Source: Lachnoclostridium sp. UBA1308 (GTDB taxonomy: Bacteria > Bacillota > Clostridia > Lachnospirales > Lachnospiraceae). From it: 64,000 nucleotides of DNA. The position numbers were made by a program, and so were the translations under genes. Below, one piece after another: positions 1-9,043 of this stretch (positions are counted from its first letter, which is position 1; each line of letters begins with the position of its first letter). A model generated the notes under the pieces. It was not told the origin of the DNA and made no database searches. It saw nothing but the letters and a program-made list of their open reading frames with translations. The stretch is taken from positions 137,065-201,064 of the forward strand of contig DBTU01000049.1 in the NCBI GenBank assembly GCA_002307215.1. Reading direction: 5' to 3'.

Positions 1-3000
1 GATATCTCCTGCTGCTACCGCGGTTTGGGCAGGATAGTCAACCCACTCTGCAGTATTGGTGGTGGTGGTAGTTGCCTTAAAGTAGTAATCATTTAGAACA
101 ATATACCCTGGTTTCCAGATTCCATTGATCCGTTTAGAAATATTGCCGTTTGAATTATCTTCAAAGGTTGCGGATATATTACTATAGGAACTAGTAACAC
201 TTATGCTTGAAAAATATACAGTGACTGCCTGACCACTGCTATTGTTATAAGAATATCTATAATCATTATTACCCGGTGATGTAGTTGTAATAACGCTACA
301 GCCGAGATTAAGCCATGTTTTATCCGAACCGATATTGGCATAAGTTATAGCAGCAGTAGACCCGCTAAAATTAACGACTGACTTTCCTGCTCCATCTACA
401 AAACTATACCCGCTTGAGTTGTTTTTTCTGACATCATAGGTAGTTGCTGTATGCGCTACATTCTCCTGCTTCTGATAAGCAGTGGTGATCGTCTGTGCCG
501 TCTGAATTGTTATCTGTTGATTCGCAGTTGCCGTTGATGTGGCTATACTGTTAGGCATCAGACTGGTAACCACGCTGGTTCCATCCGCACCCATATAGAT
601 GATATCATATTTGCTGTTCAAATCGTCGATATCACCGATGAATTCGGAGGAATTCTTTTGCGTTACATTATATGGACCGGTAAAATTCGGAACATACCTG
701 CTGATATACCAAAACCAATAGCTACTGTTCTTGAAGGTATCACATGGCTCTATCTCCAAAATATTAATACTCTTGCTGAAGTTTTGATACAGCCCACTGC
801 TATGTAGCATATAATAAATTCCTTCTGCAGTCGTATAACGATCCGGAAGTGTGGTGCTTCCCGGATAGAAAAAATTATTCATATCCTTGTGATCAGCACT
901 TAATAACTGGGGTACCATAAAACCTGAAACCAAACTGGCCGTACCACGATAGAGGAATACACGGTTATGAATCAGTCCCTTACCGGAAGGGACTGTATAA
1001 TCGCTATCAATCCCAATCACTTCCAGGGTATTTGAAGCAAAGGTCTTTGTTGTACTGTTCCAAGCAGAAGAAGAAATTACTTCATAGGGCAGCATAGTGA
1101 AATTATTCCAATATTTCTTGGCATTTGTTGTCCAAGCCCCTGATATCCCGACTCCTTGAAAATTACCCAAAGAATCGATTTTAGATGTAGATATATACTT
1201 ATTATTTAAGGTGACCGGATTGAACTGTTGGGTCATCAGATATAATTTATATACATTACTGCTGTAACCATAGACATTACCACTGTTGAAGTCGATTGAA
1301 TCACTAAATTTAGATGTAAACGAAACCGTGGATCTGACGCTGGTGCTGGTACTTGCAATCACCGACTCATAGATATTGTAGTCATAAAGCACCGGGCACA
1401 TACTTGAGCTACCCAAACCGGTGATTTTTTCCATGAGTCTTAACGTCGCTGCCCAGGATAGATCATTAGTTGTAAATTTCGTAGCCGTTATATTATATTG
1501 ACTTGTAGGCTTTGAGAAAAGCTCCGTGTTCTTATAATTATTCCAAAAGTTCTTCAACGAATCTTCACAAGTTTCATTCATTACAATCAGATTCGCCCGG
1601 TCAATCAGTCCGAGGTTCGTATCCTTGTTTGTAAAATCCTTCGGTGTTACTGTGATAACCTTGACATGGTAATTCTTCAGTTTATCTACTATATTTCCCA
1701 CCAGTGAAGGTGTATCTGCTGGAAAACCATCCTCGATACCGGTACCATAAATTATATCTGTGACCGACTTCGGCATACCGCTAATGGAAGAAATAGCACT
1801 AGCCGGCTTATTACCGTTAAAGGTTATCTTATAAGTAGTCGCCGAGGACGCAAGTATCCAACGGGCATAGAGCACAATACTGTCCGTAGTCACACTTGCA
1901 GGAATCGTCTGATCAAATGCGAAGGGATTTGTACATGCCTTATTCCAATACCAGCCGGCAAATATATAATCTGTTCTTGATGGATTGGTAAGCGGCTTCA
2001 CTTCTGTGAAAGCTTCTGTTCTGCCGTTTTGTTTCACCTTCGTGACATCTGCTGGAAGATTCTTTACGGTACCATCATTACCAACACCGGCATTTGCTTG
2101 AAAGCTGATGGTGTAGGTTTGACCTGTTAGTTTGCTCCAGCCTGCATAAACGGTACTATTCGCCGTTATCTTCTTGGTAAAGTCATATAGAGTCGTGCAA
2201 CCTGCATTCGCATACCAGTCGGTGAACACATAACCATCCCTTAAAGGAACACCGTCGGGCTCCACAATACTATCATTTAGATTCAAAAATTCCAAATTCG
2301 CAGGAATATGAATTACAAGGTCCGTACCTGCATTTGCATCAAAGGAAACTGTATACTGCTTCACAGTTCCGGAGCTATAGACCGTCTTCCACTTGGCATA
2401 AAGCGTCATGTTAGAGGTAATATTCTCTGATTTATTAAACGAATTCACACATTCGGGTTCCTTGTACCATCCAACAAATTCATACGCTGAACTATCTTCC
2501 CCCTTTTGGAAATCATTATCCTTATAAATCAGTCCAAGACTGTACTTCTTAAAAAGCTCATTATTAATCTTTGTTCCCTTATATGCATTGTATACTGCTA
2601 CGTTTTGCTGATAACCATAGATTTTCTTCAGTAAAGTATCCGAAGCATTCAATGGCGTATCCGATTCTATAGCACCTAGATAGGTGGAAGTATTCGTAAG
2701 ACTGCTGCTGTCTGCATAGCTTAATCCTACCCACTGATAGCTGCCGGTACCTGCTTTTACAGGACCAATCCGGTATTCATAAACCGTCTTCACAACCTTC
2801 GTGACCGAATCCGTAACACTCTTTGTCGTCAATGTGGTGTCATAATCACCGGTCTTATCCGATAATTTTTCATAATATCCATACTGATTGGCATTCACAT
2901 TATAATTCCAGTAATAATTCAGCCACTCCTGATTATCAATACCGGTAACAAACTCCTGCTTAAGTATCGTATTGTTGTCAAGAGACACTGTCATATAATT

Positions 3001-3330
3001 CAAAAGTGCCGTTGTTACAGCATTCTTCTCGGTGCTGGTGCCTGTTGTCATTGCCGTAAACAGGTTAATCGGTTCCTGGCCATCCACAAGATATCCAAAT
3101 TGTGCCATACTCTCGTTTGGAACGATTTCCAGAACAACAAAGGGATTTGAATCGGAGCCGAGAGATGAGCTTGATGTCCCCGGAATCGTATATTCTCCGT
3201 TGCTGTTAACAACGCTTGCATCTACCCAAGTCCAGGGCAACAATTTTAACGTATTCAAGGCAATCGTCGCCACAACAGTTAACAGTATGCATAGTATGCC
3301 ACCGGCCAGATTACGCTTCCATTTTCTCAT
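1..3330 (-). CDS. Large InlB-repeat surface protein (DUF5057-like), partial
   Basis: Open from the ATG at 3330 to the window edge, so the C-terminus is missing; about 1,110 residues are visible. AAAGGAG lies 7 nt upstream of the start. A basic N-terminus is followed by one hydrophobic segment at about residues 8-29, which fits a membrane-anchored or exported protein, not a prepilin (no GFTLxE motif). A conserved block FVVLEIVPNESMAQFGYL near residue 57 resembles the DUF5057 family as I remember it; this name is tentative. Three InlB B-type (Flg_new) repeats of the pattern F-x-GWY...C...F...I-x-TLYAKW lie near residues 280-315, 365-400 and 455-495. The rest is Ser/Thr/Asn-rich, typical of an extracellular protein. 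It is the last visible gene of the T4P operon, 38 bp after the PilW-like gene. I infer a pilus-associated adhesin or tip/anchor protein; no direct evidence of ligand. Confidence 0.8.
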   Translation of the reverse strand, partial: MRKWKRNLAGGILCILLTVVATIALNTLKLLPWTWVDASVVNSNGEYTIPGTSSSSLGSDSNPFVVLEIVPNESMAQFGYLVDGQEPINLFTAMTTGTSTEKNAVTTALLNYMTVSLDNNTILKQEFVTGIDNQEWLNYYWNYNVNANQYGYYEKLSDKTGDYDTTLTTKSVTDSVTKVVKTVYEYRIGPVKAGTGSYQWVGLSYADSSSLTNTSTYLGAIESDTPLNASDTLLKKIYGYQQNVAVYNAYKGTKINNELFKKYSLGLIYKDNDFQKGEDSSAYEFVGWYKEPECVNSFNKSENITSNMTLYAKWKTVYSSGTVKQYTVSFDANAGTDLVIHIPANLEFLNLNDSIVEPDGVPLRDGYVFTDWYANAGCTTLYDFTKKITANSTVYAGWSKLTGQTYTISFQANAGVGNDGTVKNLPADVTKVKQNGRTEAFTEVKPLTNPSRTDYIFAGWYWNKACTNPFAFDQTIPASVTTDSIVLYARWILASSATTYKITFNGNKPASAISSISGMPKSVTDIIYGTGIEDGFPADTPSLVGNIVDKLKNYHVKVITVTPKDFTNKDTNLGLIDRANLIVMNETCEDSLKNFWNNYKNTELFSKPTSQYNITATKFTTNDLSWAATLRLMEKITGLGSSSMCPVLYDYNIYESVIASTSTSVRSTVSFTSKFSDSIDFNSGNVYGYSSNVYKLYLMTQQFNPVTLNNKYISTSKIDSLGNFQGVGISGAWTTNAKKYWNNFTMLPYEVISSSAWNSTTKTFASNTLEVIGIDSDYTVPSGKGLIHNRVFLYRGTASLVSGFMVPQLLSADHKDMNNFFYPGSTTLPDRYTTAEGIYYMLHSSGLYQNFSKSINILEIEPCDTFKNSSYWFWYISRYVPNFTGPYNVTQKNSSEFIGDIDDLNSKYDIIYMGADGTSVVTSLMPNSIATSTATANQQITIQTAQTITTAYQKQENVAHTATTYDVRKNNSSGYSFVDGAGKSVVNFSGSTAAITYANIGSDKTWLNLGCSVITTTSPGNNDYRYSYNNSSGQAVTVYFSSISVTSSYSNISATFEDNSNGNISKRINGIWKPGYIVLNDYYFKATTTTTNTAEWVDYPAQTAVAAGDI

Positions 3331-3367
3331 AGAATGACTCCTTTCTTAATTTCTTGTATCTGGTGCA

Positions 3368-4036
3368 CTAGTTTAAATTTCTTCCTGCGATGTTCTTCGT
3401 CAGGATATAATCCCTGTCATGATATCGTAGATGAAATGTGATTTTCGTAAGTTTTTTATCTTTCGCAATATCAATGAATTCAACGTTCATTCCTGTTACA
3501 TAACGTGCCAGTAACGCTCTATTATTACCATAAATTTTCTGTCCGTTAATTTTCAATCCACCATCATCATACAGCATTGCTTTATAATCAAGCTTTGTGG
3601 TACTTGGGAAAAAAATCACTCCTTCCGGTATCGAATAAGTGCCATCCCCCTGTAGTACCGCATCATCCTTCACTTTGCAAAAACGCAGAACCTGAGTATC
3701 AGGTTCCCATAGAATGATGAAATAATAATCATATAGAGTTCCGGTGGTGTATTCCGGATCCGGTGCTTTGATGCATAACACTTTATAGGTAATGCTTCCA
3801 ACGGTAAAGCTGTCGGTGGAACATTCTGATGCCTCGATTGCAATATCTCCGATATAGGAACCTGCCATCTGAGCTTCCTGTTGAAGCACTGCTTCCTTAT
3901 TAATCTCTTCATAGCTCGTTCGAGAGGCTGATATGAATACAGCAATAATTGTTACTATCATTCCTGTAATCAGTATCGTAACCACCAGTTCAACCAAAGT
4001 ATAGCCTTTATTATTCAATTGCTTCTCTGTTTTCAT
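3368..4036 (-). CDS. Prepilin-like minor pilin (PilW-like)
   Basis: 222 residues. The start is set at the ATG at 4036 because GGAGG sits 7 nt upstream; an in-frame GTG at 4051 would add five residues but has no better ribosome site. A short basic leader ends in NNKG, then YTLVELVVTILITGMIVTIIAVFI: a class III prepilin signal cleaved after Gly11, with Glu at +5 (residue 16) and a hydrophobic helix that serves as membrane anchor and filament core. The remaining ~190 residues are a mixed alpha/beta head ending in HLRYHDRDYILTKNIAGRNLN. Length and order (after a GspH/FimT-type pilin) suggest the PilW/GspJ minor pilin class, which helps prime the pilus tip. It follows the upstream pilin gene by 23 bp in the same operon. 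Confidence 0.85.
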   Translation of the reverse strand: MKTEKQLNNKGYTLVELVVTILITGMIVTIIAVFISASRTSYEEINKEAVLQQEAQMAGSYIGDIAIEASECSTDSFTVGSITYKVLCIKAPDPEYTTGTLYDYYFIILWEPDTQVLRFCKVKDDAVLQGDGTYSIPEGVIFFPSTTKLDYKAMLYDDGGLKINGQKIYGNNRALLARYVTGMNVEFIDIAKDKKLTKITFHLRYHDRDYILTKNIAGRNLN

Positions 4037-4059
4037 GGTTACAACCTCCACTTCCTAAT

Positions 4060-4602
4060 TCATCTTATAAAGCTTCTTCCTGTTTCTCTGATGACAACGA
4101 TATCCACGGTTTTAGAGCCTTCTATATAGATATCTGTATAATACTCCTGTAAGCCACCGGTACTTTTCTTAAAATAAAATAGCTTCTCCGAAGCAGTAAT
4201 CACTGCAGGATCCGTAGATGCCGTTCTGTTGATATATGATGTACTACTGATTGTGCCGTTATCTTCTTTGACGGACACCTTAAGCAAGGAACCGGCTATT
4301 TCTTGACGATAAATAACTGTATACTCGGTCCCGTCATAGTAGCGGATTGTAGCATAATAATGATCATCTGTTTCCTGATACAGCCTCATGGAAATAGAAC
4401 CATCTTCCCGAATGACTGCCTCCTGCTCGGCCCTATTCAACATCAACATCAGCTTCTTCGCAGAGCTTTCCACATCAGAATCTCGGATTACAGAGAATCC
4501 GATTATGGAGCCTGTGGCCAGAATTGCCATAATTAAGATTACAACAATTAATTCCACCAGGGTATAGCCCCCGTTATTCTTCATTTTAATTATTTTTTCC
4601 AT
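4060..4602 (-). CDS. Prepilin-like minor pilin (GspH/FimT-like)
   Basis: 180 residues from the ATG at 4602, which has AGAGGA about 5 nt upstream; a longer ORF begins 30 bp earlier without a ribosome site. The leader MEKIIKMKNNGG is followed by YTLVELIVVILIMAILATGSIIGF: cleavage after Gly12, Glu at +5 (residue 17) and an N-terminal transmembrane helix, all hallmarks of a PilD substrate. The following SSAKKLMLMLNRAEQEAVIREDG resembles the helix of GspH/FimU-type minor pilins, where AxxLxxxLxxARxEAIxR is typical. Likely a tip or priming subunit of the pilus made by this operon. Subclass assignment is inferred from that helix and from gene order. Confidence 0.85.
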   Translation of the reverse strand: MEKIIKMKNNGGYTLVELIVVILIMAILATGSIIGFSVIRDSDVESSAKKLMLMLNRAEQEAVIREDGSISMRLYQETDDHYYATIRYYDGTEYTVIYRQEIAGSLLKVSVKEDNGTISSTSYINRTASTDPAVITASEKLFYFKKSTGGLQEYYTDIYIEGSKTVDIVVIRETGRSFIR

Positions 4603-4645
4603 GCTTATCCTCTTTACCCAGTGCATTGCCAATCAGCTGCTCTGC

Positions 4646-6829
4646 TTAATTCTTACGCCAATTATCATATGTAATATTAATTAGGTCTGATGAATAGATA
4701 TTGTTGCCCTTCGCTGTAGTACCTGAACCTCCGATTGAAAAATACGGAGCTACTGTCGTATTATTTTGAATCAGGTAACTTATATTATCCGGATCTGCTT
4801 TCAGGTTAACATTGCCCTGGATAATGGCCTTGCCTCTGGCTATGATCAGTCCGGTAAAGGAAGCACCGTTCCGGATCATTACATCACCTTTGGCTATGAT
4901 GATACCGGCTGAATTAGTACTAATGATAACATCCTTCCCGGTAATGAGCTTATAGCTTGCACTGTTTGCTGTATAACCCAGATCAATAACATTCTGGGTA
5001 TCTGAACTGATTTTACTCATATTTACAATATAGTCTGTGAGGAAACCATTCATGTTGCCTCCCGAATAATCCTCGTTGAGACTGGTAACCAGACCGAAAT
5101 ATTTTGAGGAAAGCTCGATCTGCTGGTTCTCAATCGTAGGGTCACTCATGGAGTACTTTCCTGGGGTTAAGGATGCCTTTCCTGCAGAATACCCCAAAAT
5201 ATTACCTGTATTTTCCAAAACTGCCGGATTAAATAAGATTGATCCGATTCCAAATGGAGTCATACGACTGTTGACCAACTCCTCGTTGTTGGTCATAAAT
5301 TCGGTAAAATACTTAGTAGCCATGTCCGAACTCTGAAAATTCAAATACAGATACACCATGGTTGTTGTTCCATTATAAACTACATTTGCCACACGAAAGG
5401 GCTTTGTACGGTTGACATATTCTTCAAGACGAATTCCGCCGTTTCTTCTGCTGACAGAAATGTCTACATAATTATGACTCGGATCCGTGGTCAGCCTTGC
5501 ATATTCATCCGCAGTCATGGGATTATGGCCAATTCCCATAATGCAGTCACCGGGAAGCAGATAGGAAGCTTGTAAACCACGGTACGTAATCGATTCTCCC
5601 TGCACAAAGGATAAATTATTCGGTGATGTTCCAAGTCCATAACGCTCCGGTACAGACACAAAGGATTTACCTGCAATCCAGATCTTTGTTGCCCCGGTCA
5701 GATCCAACTGGGCATCACTTGCGTTCAATACAATAGAGCTACTCCCTTCGGGCGTTCCTGATACCAAGCTTACTCCGTTGGCATCGGCCGTACCAAGATA
5801 AGCATTGTTCGTAGAGTACCCATAATAGGTGCCCTTCAGCTTAAACCGGGACGCATTTGCATCCAGTGTTAGGTCATCTGCAAGATAACAATTTCCCTGA
5901 ATCGAAAGATTTACCGGATCCGCCTGAGATGAGGTTCCGGTAAGCAGGAGGTTCCTGGCCCATACATTACTGTAGCTAAGTGTACCTGTATAGTCATACT
6001 CACCGTTTCCGCCTTTTAAATCGACAGAACTGCGGTCAGCTATTTTGATCGTACTCCGGGAAAGAATCTGATCAGCAAAGATTGCAAGTGTGCTGTTACT
6101 GTCTATAAGAATTCCATCTTTATTATATTTATTGGTTGAAGTCTCAAGCGGGTTATATCCTCCTCCGTAAAGATTGCCTTTGATCGTTCCTGTAATTGTT
6201 ATATCGTTGGTAATCTGTTCATCTGCAATTATGATATAATCCGCTGCAGCGGTATTCATACCCTGCACTGTATTGGACTGGAAGCCCGGATAAGTGAGAT
6301 TAAACACTAGATCTGTCGTAATTTCAGAAGTAAATCCCTGTGAGTCCTTATATGCAATAGATAAATCTTTTAAAGTCAGCTGCGTACCCGCTGCATTGAC
6401 CTCAATATAAGGAGTCTTTAGCCACTTAACATCAGAAGAATCGAACTTGTACAACAACTTGGAAGAATCTGTCGATAAAGTATGAAGAAACTGACTCTCT
6501 ATGAGGCTTTCCAATTCAGTTGTAAAGAGTTTTTTAAACAAAGTATCTTGCTGGTCCGCAGAGGTCGTTGTATAGAGCTGAAGCCATTGTGTATATGCCT
6601 TACGTACCGCCTGATCCGAAAGCTCGTCCAGATTAGTCTTAACTTCATCCACTACATTTTCTGCAGTATAGAAGTTACCGGAGGAATCGGCACTGTTTCT
6701 AATTCTCTGCAGATTGTCAGAGGTATATACGAGTATAAGGGAGGCGATGATTCCGACGAAAAGCATACACACAATGACTAAAATCAGTGTGGATCCATGA
6801 TTGTTATTCCAATGTCTACGTAATTTCAT
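4646..6829 (-). CDS. PilX/GspK-like pilus assembly protein, 727 aa
   Basis: Start ATG at 6829 has GGAGGG 6 nt upstream. The N-terminus NNNHGSTLILVIVCMLFVGIIASLILVY looks like a prepilin signal ending in Gly12, but position +5 is Leu, not Glu; GspK and PilX-type tip subunits are the pilin class known to lack Glu5. The segment RIRNSADSSGNFYTAENVVDEV matches the PilX N-terminal region (AxxxAFYxAE pattern). At 727 residues it is far longer than ordinary minor pilins. The middle and C-terminal parts contain many short beta-rich repeats (for example ITGTIKGNLYGGG, SAGIIIAKGDVMIRNG, FTGLIIARGKAIIQGN) like those of polymer-forming or beta-helical proteins. I infer a tip-located subunit with a large extracellular beta-helical head. 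Function of the head is unknown. Confidence 0.75.
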   Translation of the reverse strand: MKLRRHWNNNHGSTLILVIVCMLFVGIIASLILVYTSDNLQRIRNSADSSGNFYTAENVVDEVKTNLDELSDQAVRKAYTQWLQLYTTTSADQQDTLFKKLFTTELESLIESQFLHTLSTDSSKLLYKFDSSDVKWLKTPYIEVNAAGTQLTLKDLSIAYKDSQGFTSEITTDLVFNLTYPGFQSNTVQGMNTAAADYIIIADEQITNDITITGTIKGNLYGGGYNPLETSTNKYNKDGILIDSNSTLAIFADQILSRSTIKIADRSSVDLKGGNGEYDYTGTLSYSNVWARNLLLTGTSSQADPVNLSIQGNCYLADDLTLDANASRFKLKGTYYGYSTNNAYLGTADANGVSLVSGTPEGSSSIVLNASDAQLDLTGATKIWIAGKSFVSVPERYGLGTSPNNLSFVQGESITYRGLQASYLLPGDCIMGIGHNPMTADEYARLTTDPSHNYVDISVSRRNGGIRLEEYVNRTKPFRVANVVYNGTTTMVYLYLNFQSSDMATKYFTEFMTNNEELVNSRMTPFGIGSILFNPAVLENTGNILGYSAGKASLTPGKYSMSDPTIENQQIELSSKYFGLVTSLNEDYSGGNMNGFLTDYIVNMSKISSDTQNVIDLGYTANSASYKLITGKDVIISTNSAGIIIAKGDVMIRNGASFTGLIIARGKAIIQGNVNLKADPDNISYLIQNNTTVAPYFSIGGSGTTAKGNNIYSSDLINITYDNWRKN

Positions 6830-6873
6830 CGTTTTCCCTCCTTCATATAGGATTTTGTTCTTTTTGCATACCT

Positions 6874-8280
6874 TTATTCCGATACAACCGTCGAGGTAAG
6901 CGTATCCAGCAATTTAGTAAAGCTGCTTCCACTTTCATATACATGAATGGTTACATCATAAATTCTAGCCTGTTCCGGATTCAATTCCGTAAGTAATCGA
7001 TCCGAAGCTCCGGCAGAATTACTTATAGCTGCACCGATTCCCGACACACTCAGTCCTGCTTGGCTGTGGAGTCTCAAGGTATCGGCTAATCCGGAGGTCT
7101 CCACCGGCAGATCTGAGGGGAAGGCTGTACCCACCGGAGCCTGCAATACAAGATAGATATCAAAATCATCACTTGTTTGATTCACTATTTTCACCTTCAC
7201 TTGCGTAAAATCTGTTTCACTGACAAAAGGCGAATACATCAAAAATACAGAATCCAATGAAGTGTTTTTAACATTATCACAAAAGCCAATATAACTTCTG
7301 GTCAGTTCGGAATTATTAGTCGGATTGGCACAAACTCCTTCTATATTATTCAATGTATAAGATACATAAGAATTTAAGTTGTACTTGGGATTGCCTCCCA
7401 AGTTGTCTGTAACCTTGGATATCTCTATCGTAGTCGTCCTCGTTATCTTTTTGTTCAAGGTTGTATCATTCAGATAAGGCTTTTGCGTTGGCAACGCAGC
7501 TACCGGCAGCATTGTCGGTGTCGGATTACCTGCGGCAATTGCAGCATCACAAGCCTTTTCATATTCACTGTAGATTTTGTCATTTGCAATGTTAACCACA
7601 TCACAGGCTGCTGTCCACTCGTCATAATAGTAACTTTTATGAAGATCCATAAAGTATGCTTTCGCAAGATAATCATAATCCGTTCCGCTGATCTTTGGAT
7701 TGATAAGCGCAGTGGATACTGAATTAAATGCAGATAAATCGGCATATTTATAATCATTCGGAAGTAACTCGGGAGTTGGAATCGGTCCCGGTGTTAATCC
7801 GGGCGTCGGTGTTGCGGCTGAGGTATAGGCCGCTGAACCAAACGTGATGGTTACATCATAGGTACCAGTTCCCTGCTGTACTCCGGTCATCCAATAGATG
7901 TAAGGTTGTGTCTTACGGGAGCTGTCAAACACCTGATGTCCTTCACCGTCCAGTTTCACGGAACTGCTCACTCCGCTGCTTAAGTCTTCATCAAAATCAG
8001 TAACACCCTCCCCTAGAATAAAATCCGCATTAGAACCATAAAATTGCAGTGCTACCCTATCTATGCCAAGGATCTTCACCGTCTCCATCACATTGGCAGC
8101 AAGATTAGAGGCATAGAGACTTTGTCTGGCAGCGACAGTCACCTTGGAGGCTGTAGAGAAGCTCGCAAGCAAAGGAACAAATATAATCATTAAGATAAGG
8201 AGACTGATGATGCTTTCAATTAGGGTGAGGCCTTTGTTTTTATTTGTTTTTATATTTCGTATATAATTTTGCAAAATCAA
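6874..8280 (-). CDS. Prepilin-like minor pilin (PilV/GspI-like), 468 aa
   Basis: Begins at a TTG (8280) with AAGGGGAG 8 nt upstream. The leader ends TNKNKG and is followed by LTLIESIISLLILMIIFVPLLASF, so cleavage after Gly17 leaves Glu at +5 (residue 22) and a hydrophobic helix. SLYASNLAANVMETVK after the helix fits PilV/GspI minor pilins (A-x-x-L-A-x-x-x-x-E). The large head carries a Pro/Thr linker near residues 158-172 (TPTPGLTPGPIPTPELLP) and a second Pro/Thr-rich stretch, suggesting two or more extracellular domains. Heads this size are unusual for PilV, so this may be an adhesive tip subunit. It lies between pilO and the PilX-like gene. Confidence 0.8.
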   Translation of the reverse strand: MILQNYIRNIKTNKNKGLTLIESIISLLILMIIFVPLLASFSTASKVTVAARQSLYASNLAANVMETVKILGIDRVALQFYGSNADFILGEGVTDFDEDLSSGVSSSVKLDGEGHQVFDSSRKTQPYIYWMTGVQQGTGTYDVTITFGSAAYTSAATPTPGLTPGPIPTPELLPNDYKYADLSAFNSVSTALINPKISGTDYDYLAKAYFMDLHKSYYYDEWTAACDVVNIANDKIYSEYEKACDAAIAAGNPTPTMLPVAALPTQKPYLNDTTLNKKITRTTTIEISKVTDNLGGNPKYNLNSYVSYTLNNIEGVCANPTNNSELTRSYIGFCDNVKNTSLDSVFLMYSPFVSETDFTQVKVKIVNQTSDDFDIYLVLQAPVGTAFPSDLPVETSGLADTLRLHSQAGLSVSGIGAAISNSAGASDRLLTELNPEQARIYDVTIHVYESGSSFTKLLDTLTSTVVSE

Positions 8281-8371
8281 ATGCCACTCCCCTTTCCATC
8301 ATTCAATATCTTACTGTTCTACCTAACGGCTAAACTGTAAATTTATTATCATAATCAGATGTCCCTATTAC

Positions 8372-9043
8372 CTACTTGTTACTATCAACCGGTGGTGTAT
8401 AGGTTCCGAAGATATTATCTGTACCGATAGCAACACCGCTGACATCCGGGACTACATATTCACTGTCCGCCCTTACGATACGGTATAGGTTGAGGATCAT
8501 GGTTGCATCCAACTGTCCGGTTTCTTGGTTATATACAGCATTAAAGCTTTCCACGTTCATTCGCTCTTTATAGCTATTAATGAAATCCATACCGTCCTTC
8601 AGCCCTTGATAGCTGGTTGAAAAATTTAAGGAGAGTTGGCTCGTATAAAGAGAAACCGCCGAGGTCCCATCCTCCTTCAATTTGGTCGAGAAGTAGATAC
8701 CTGTCTCAGGTGAGAAGGATATATTACTTACCGTCATCTGCGCCTTCTGTTCCATTTCACTTACCATCATAATGCTCTTTTCGGGGGTAATACCGGCGCC
8801 ATACTTGGAATAAATCTCCTCAATTTCTGCTCCGGAATCCGCAATTCCCTTCTCGTAGGTCCCCTTCTGGGCTGCCTTTTGTTCAAGCTCCGCAACTCTG
8901 GTATTTAAAACTTTATTATCATTCATTACCTTCTGAGCCATTTTATCAAAGGTTGAATATCCAAAACTGTAGGCAACTACGACAATAATCACCATTAGAA
9001 GTAGTACCACTAATTGCAACTGATTCTGTGTCATCTTCTTCAT
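8372..9043 (-). CDS. pilO: PilO-like T4P alignment-complex protein
   Basis: 223 residues. One N-terminal membrane helix (about residues 9-28), then a coiled-coil stretch (about 35-75, DNKVLNTRVAELEQKAAQ) and a C-terminal alpha/beta domain: the topology of PilO/GspM, the inner alignment-complex partner of PilN. Its ATG overlaps the stop of the pilM-pilN gene by one base (TAATG), so the two are translationally coupled; GGAGAGGTGA provides the ribosome site within the end of that gene. The pair would link the cytoplasmic ATPase and actin-like PilM to the pilus machinery in the membrane. No PilP or PilQ is expected in a Gram-positive cell. Sequence identity to PilO is too low to read by eye, so the call rests mainly on topology and position. 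Confidence 0.75.
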   Translation of the reverse strand: MKKMTQNQLQLVVLLLMVIIVVVAYSFGYSTFDKMAQKVMNDNKVLNTRVAELEQKAAQKGTYEKGIADSGAEIEEIYSKYGAGITPEKSIMMVSEMEQKAQMTVSNISFSPETGIYFSTKLKEDGTSAVSLYTSQLSLNFSTSYQGLKDGMDFINSYKERMNVESFNAVYNQETGQLDATMILNLYRIVRADSEYVVPDVSGVAIGTDNIFGTYTPPVDSNK

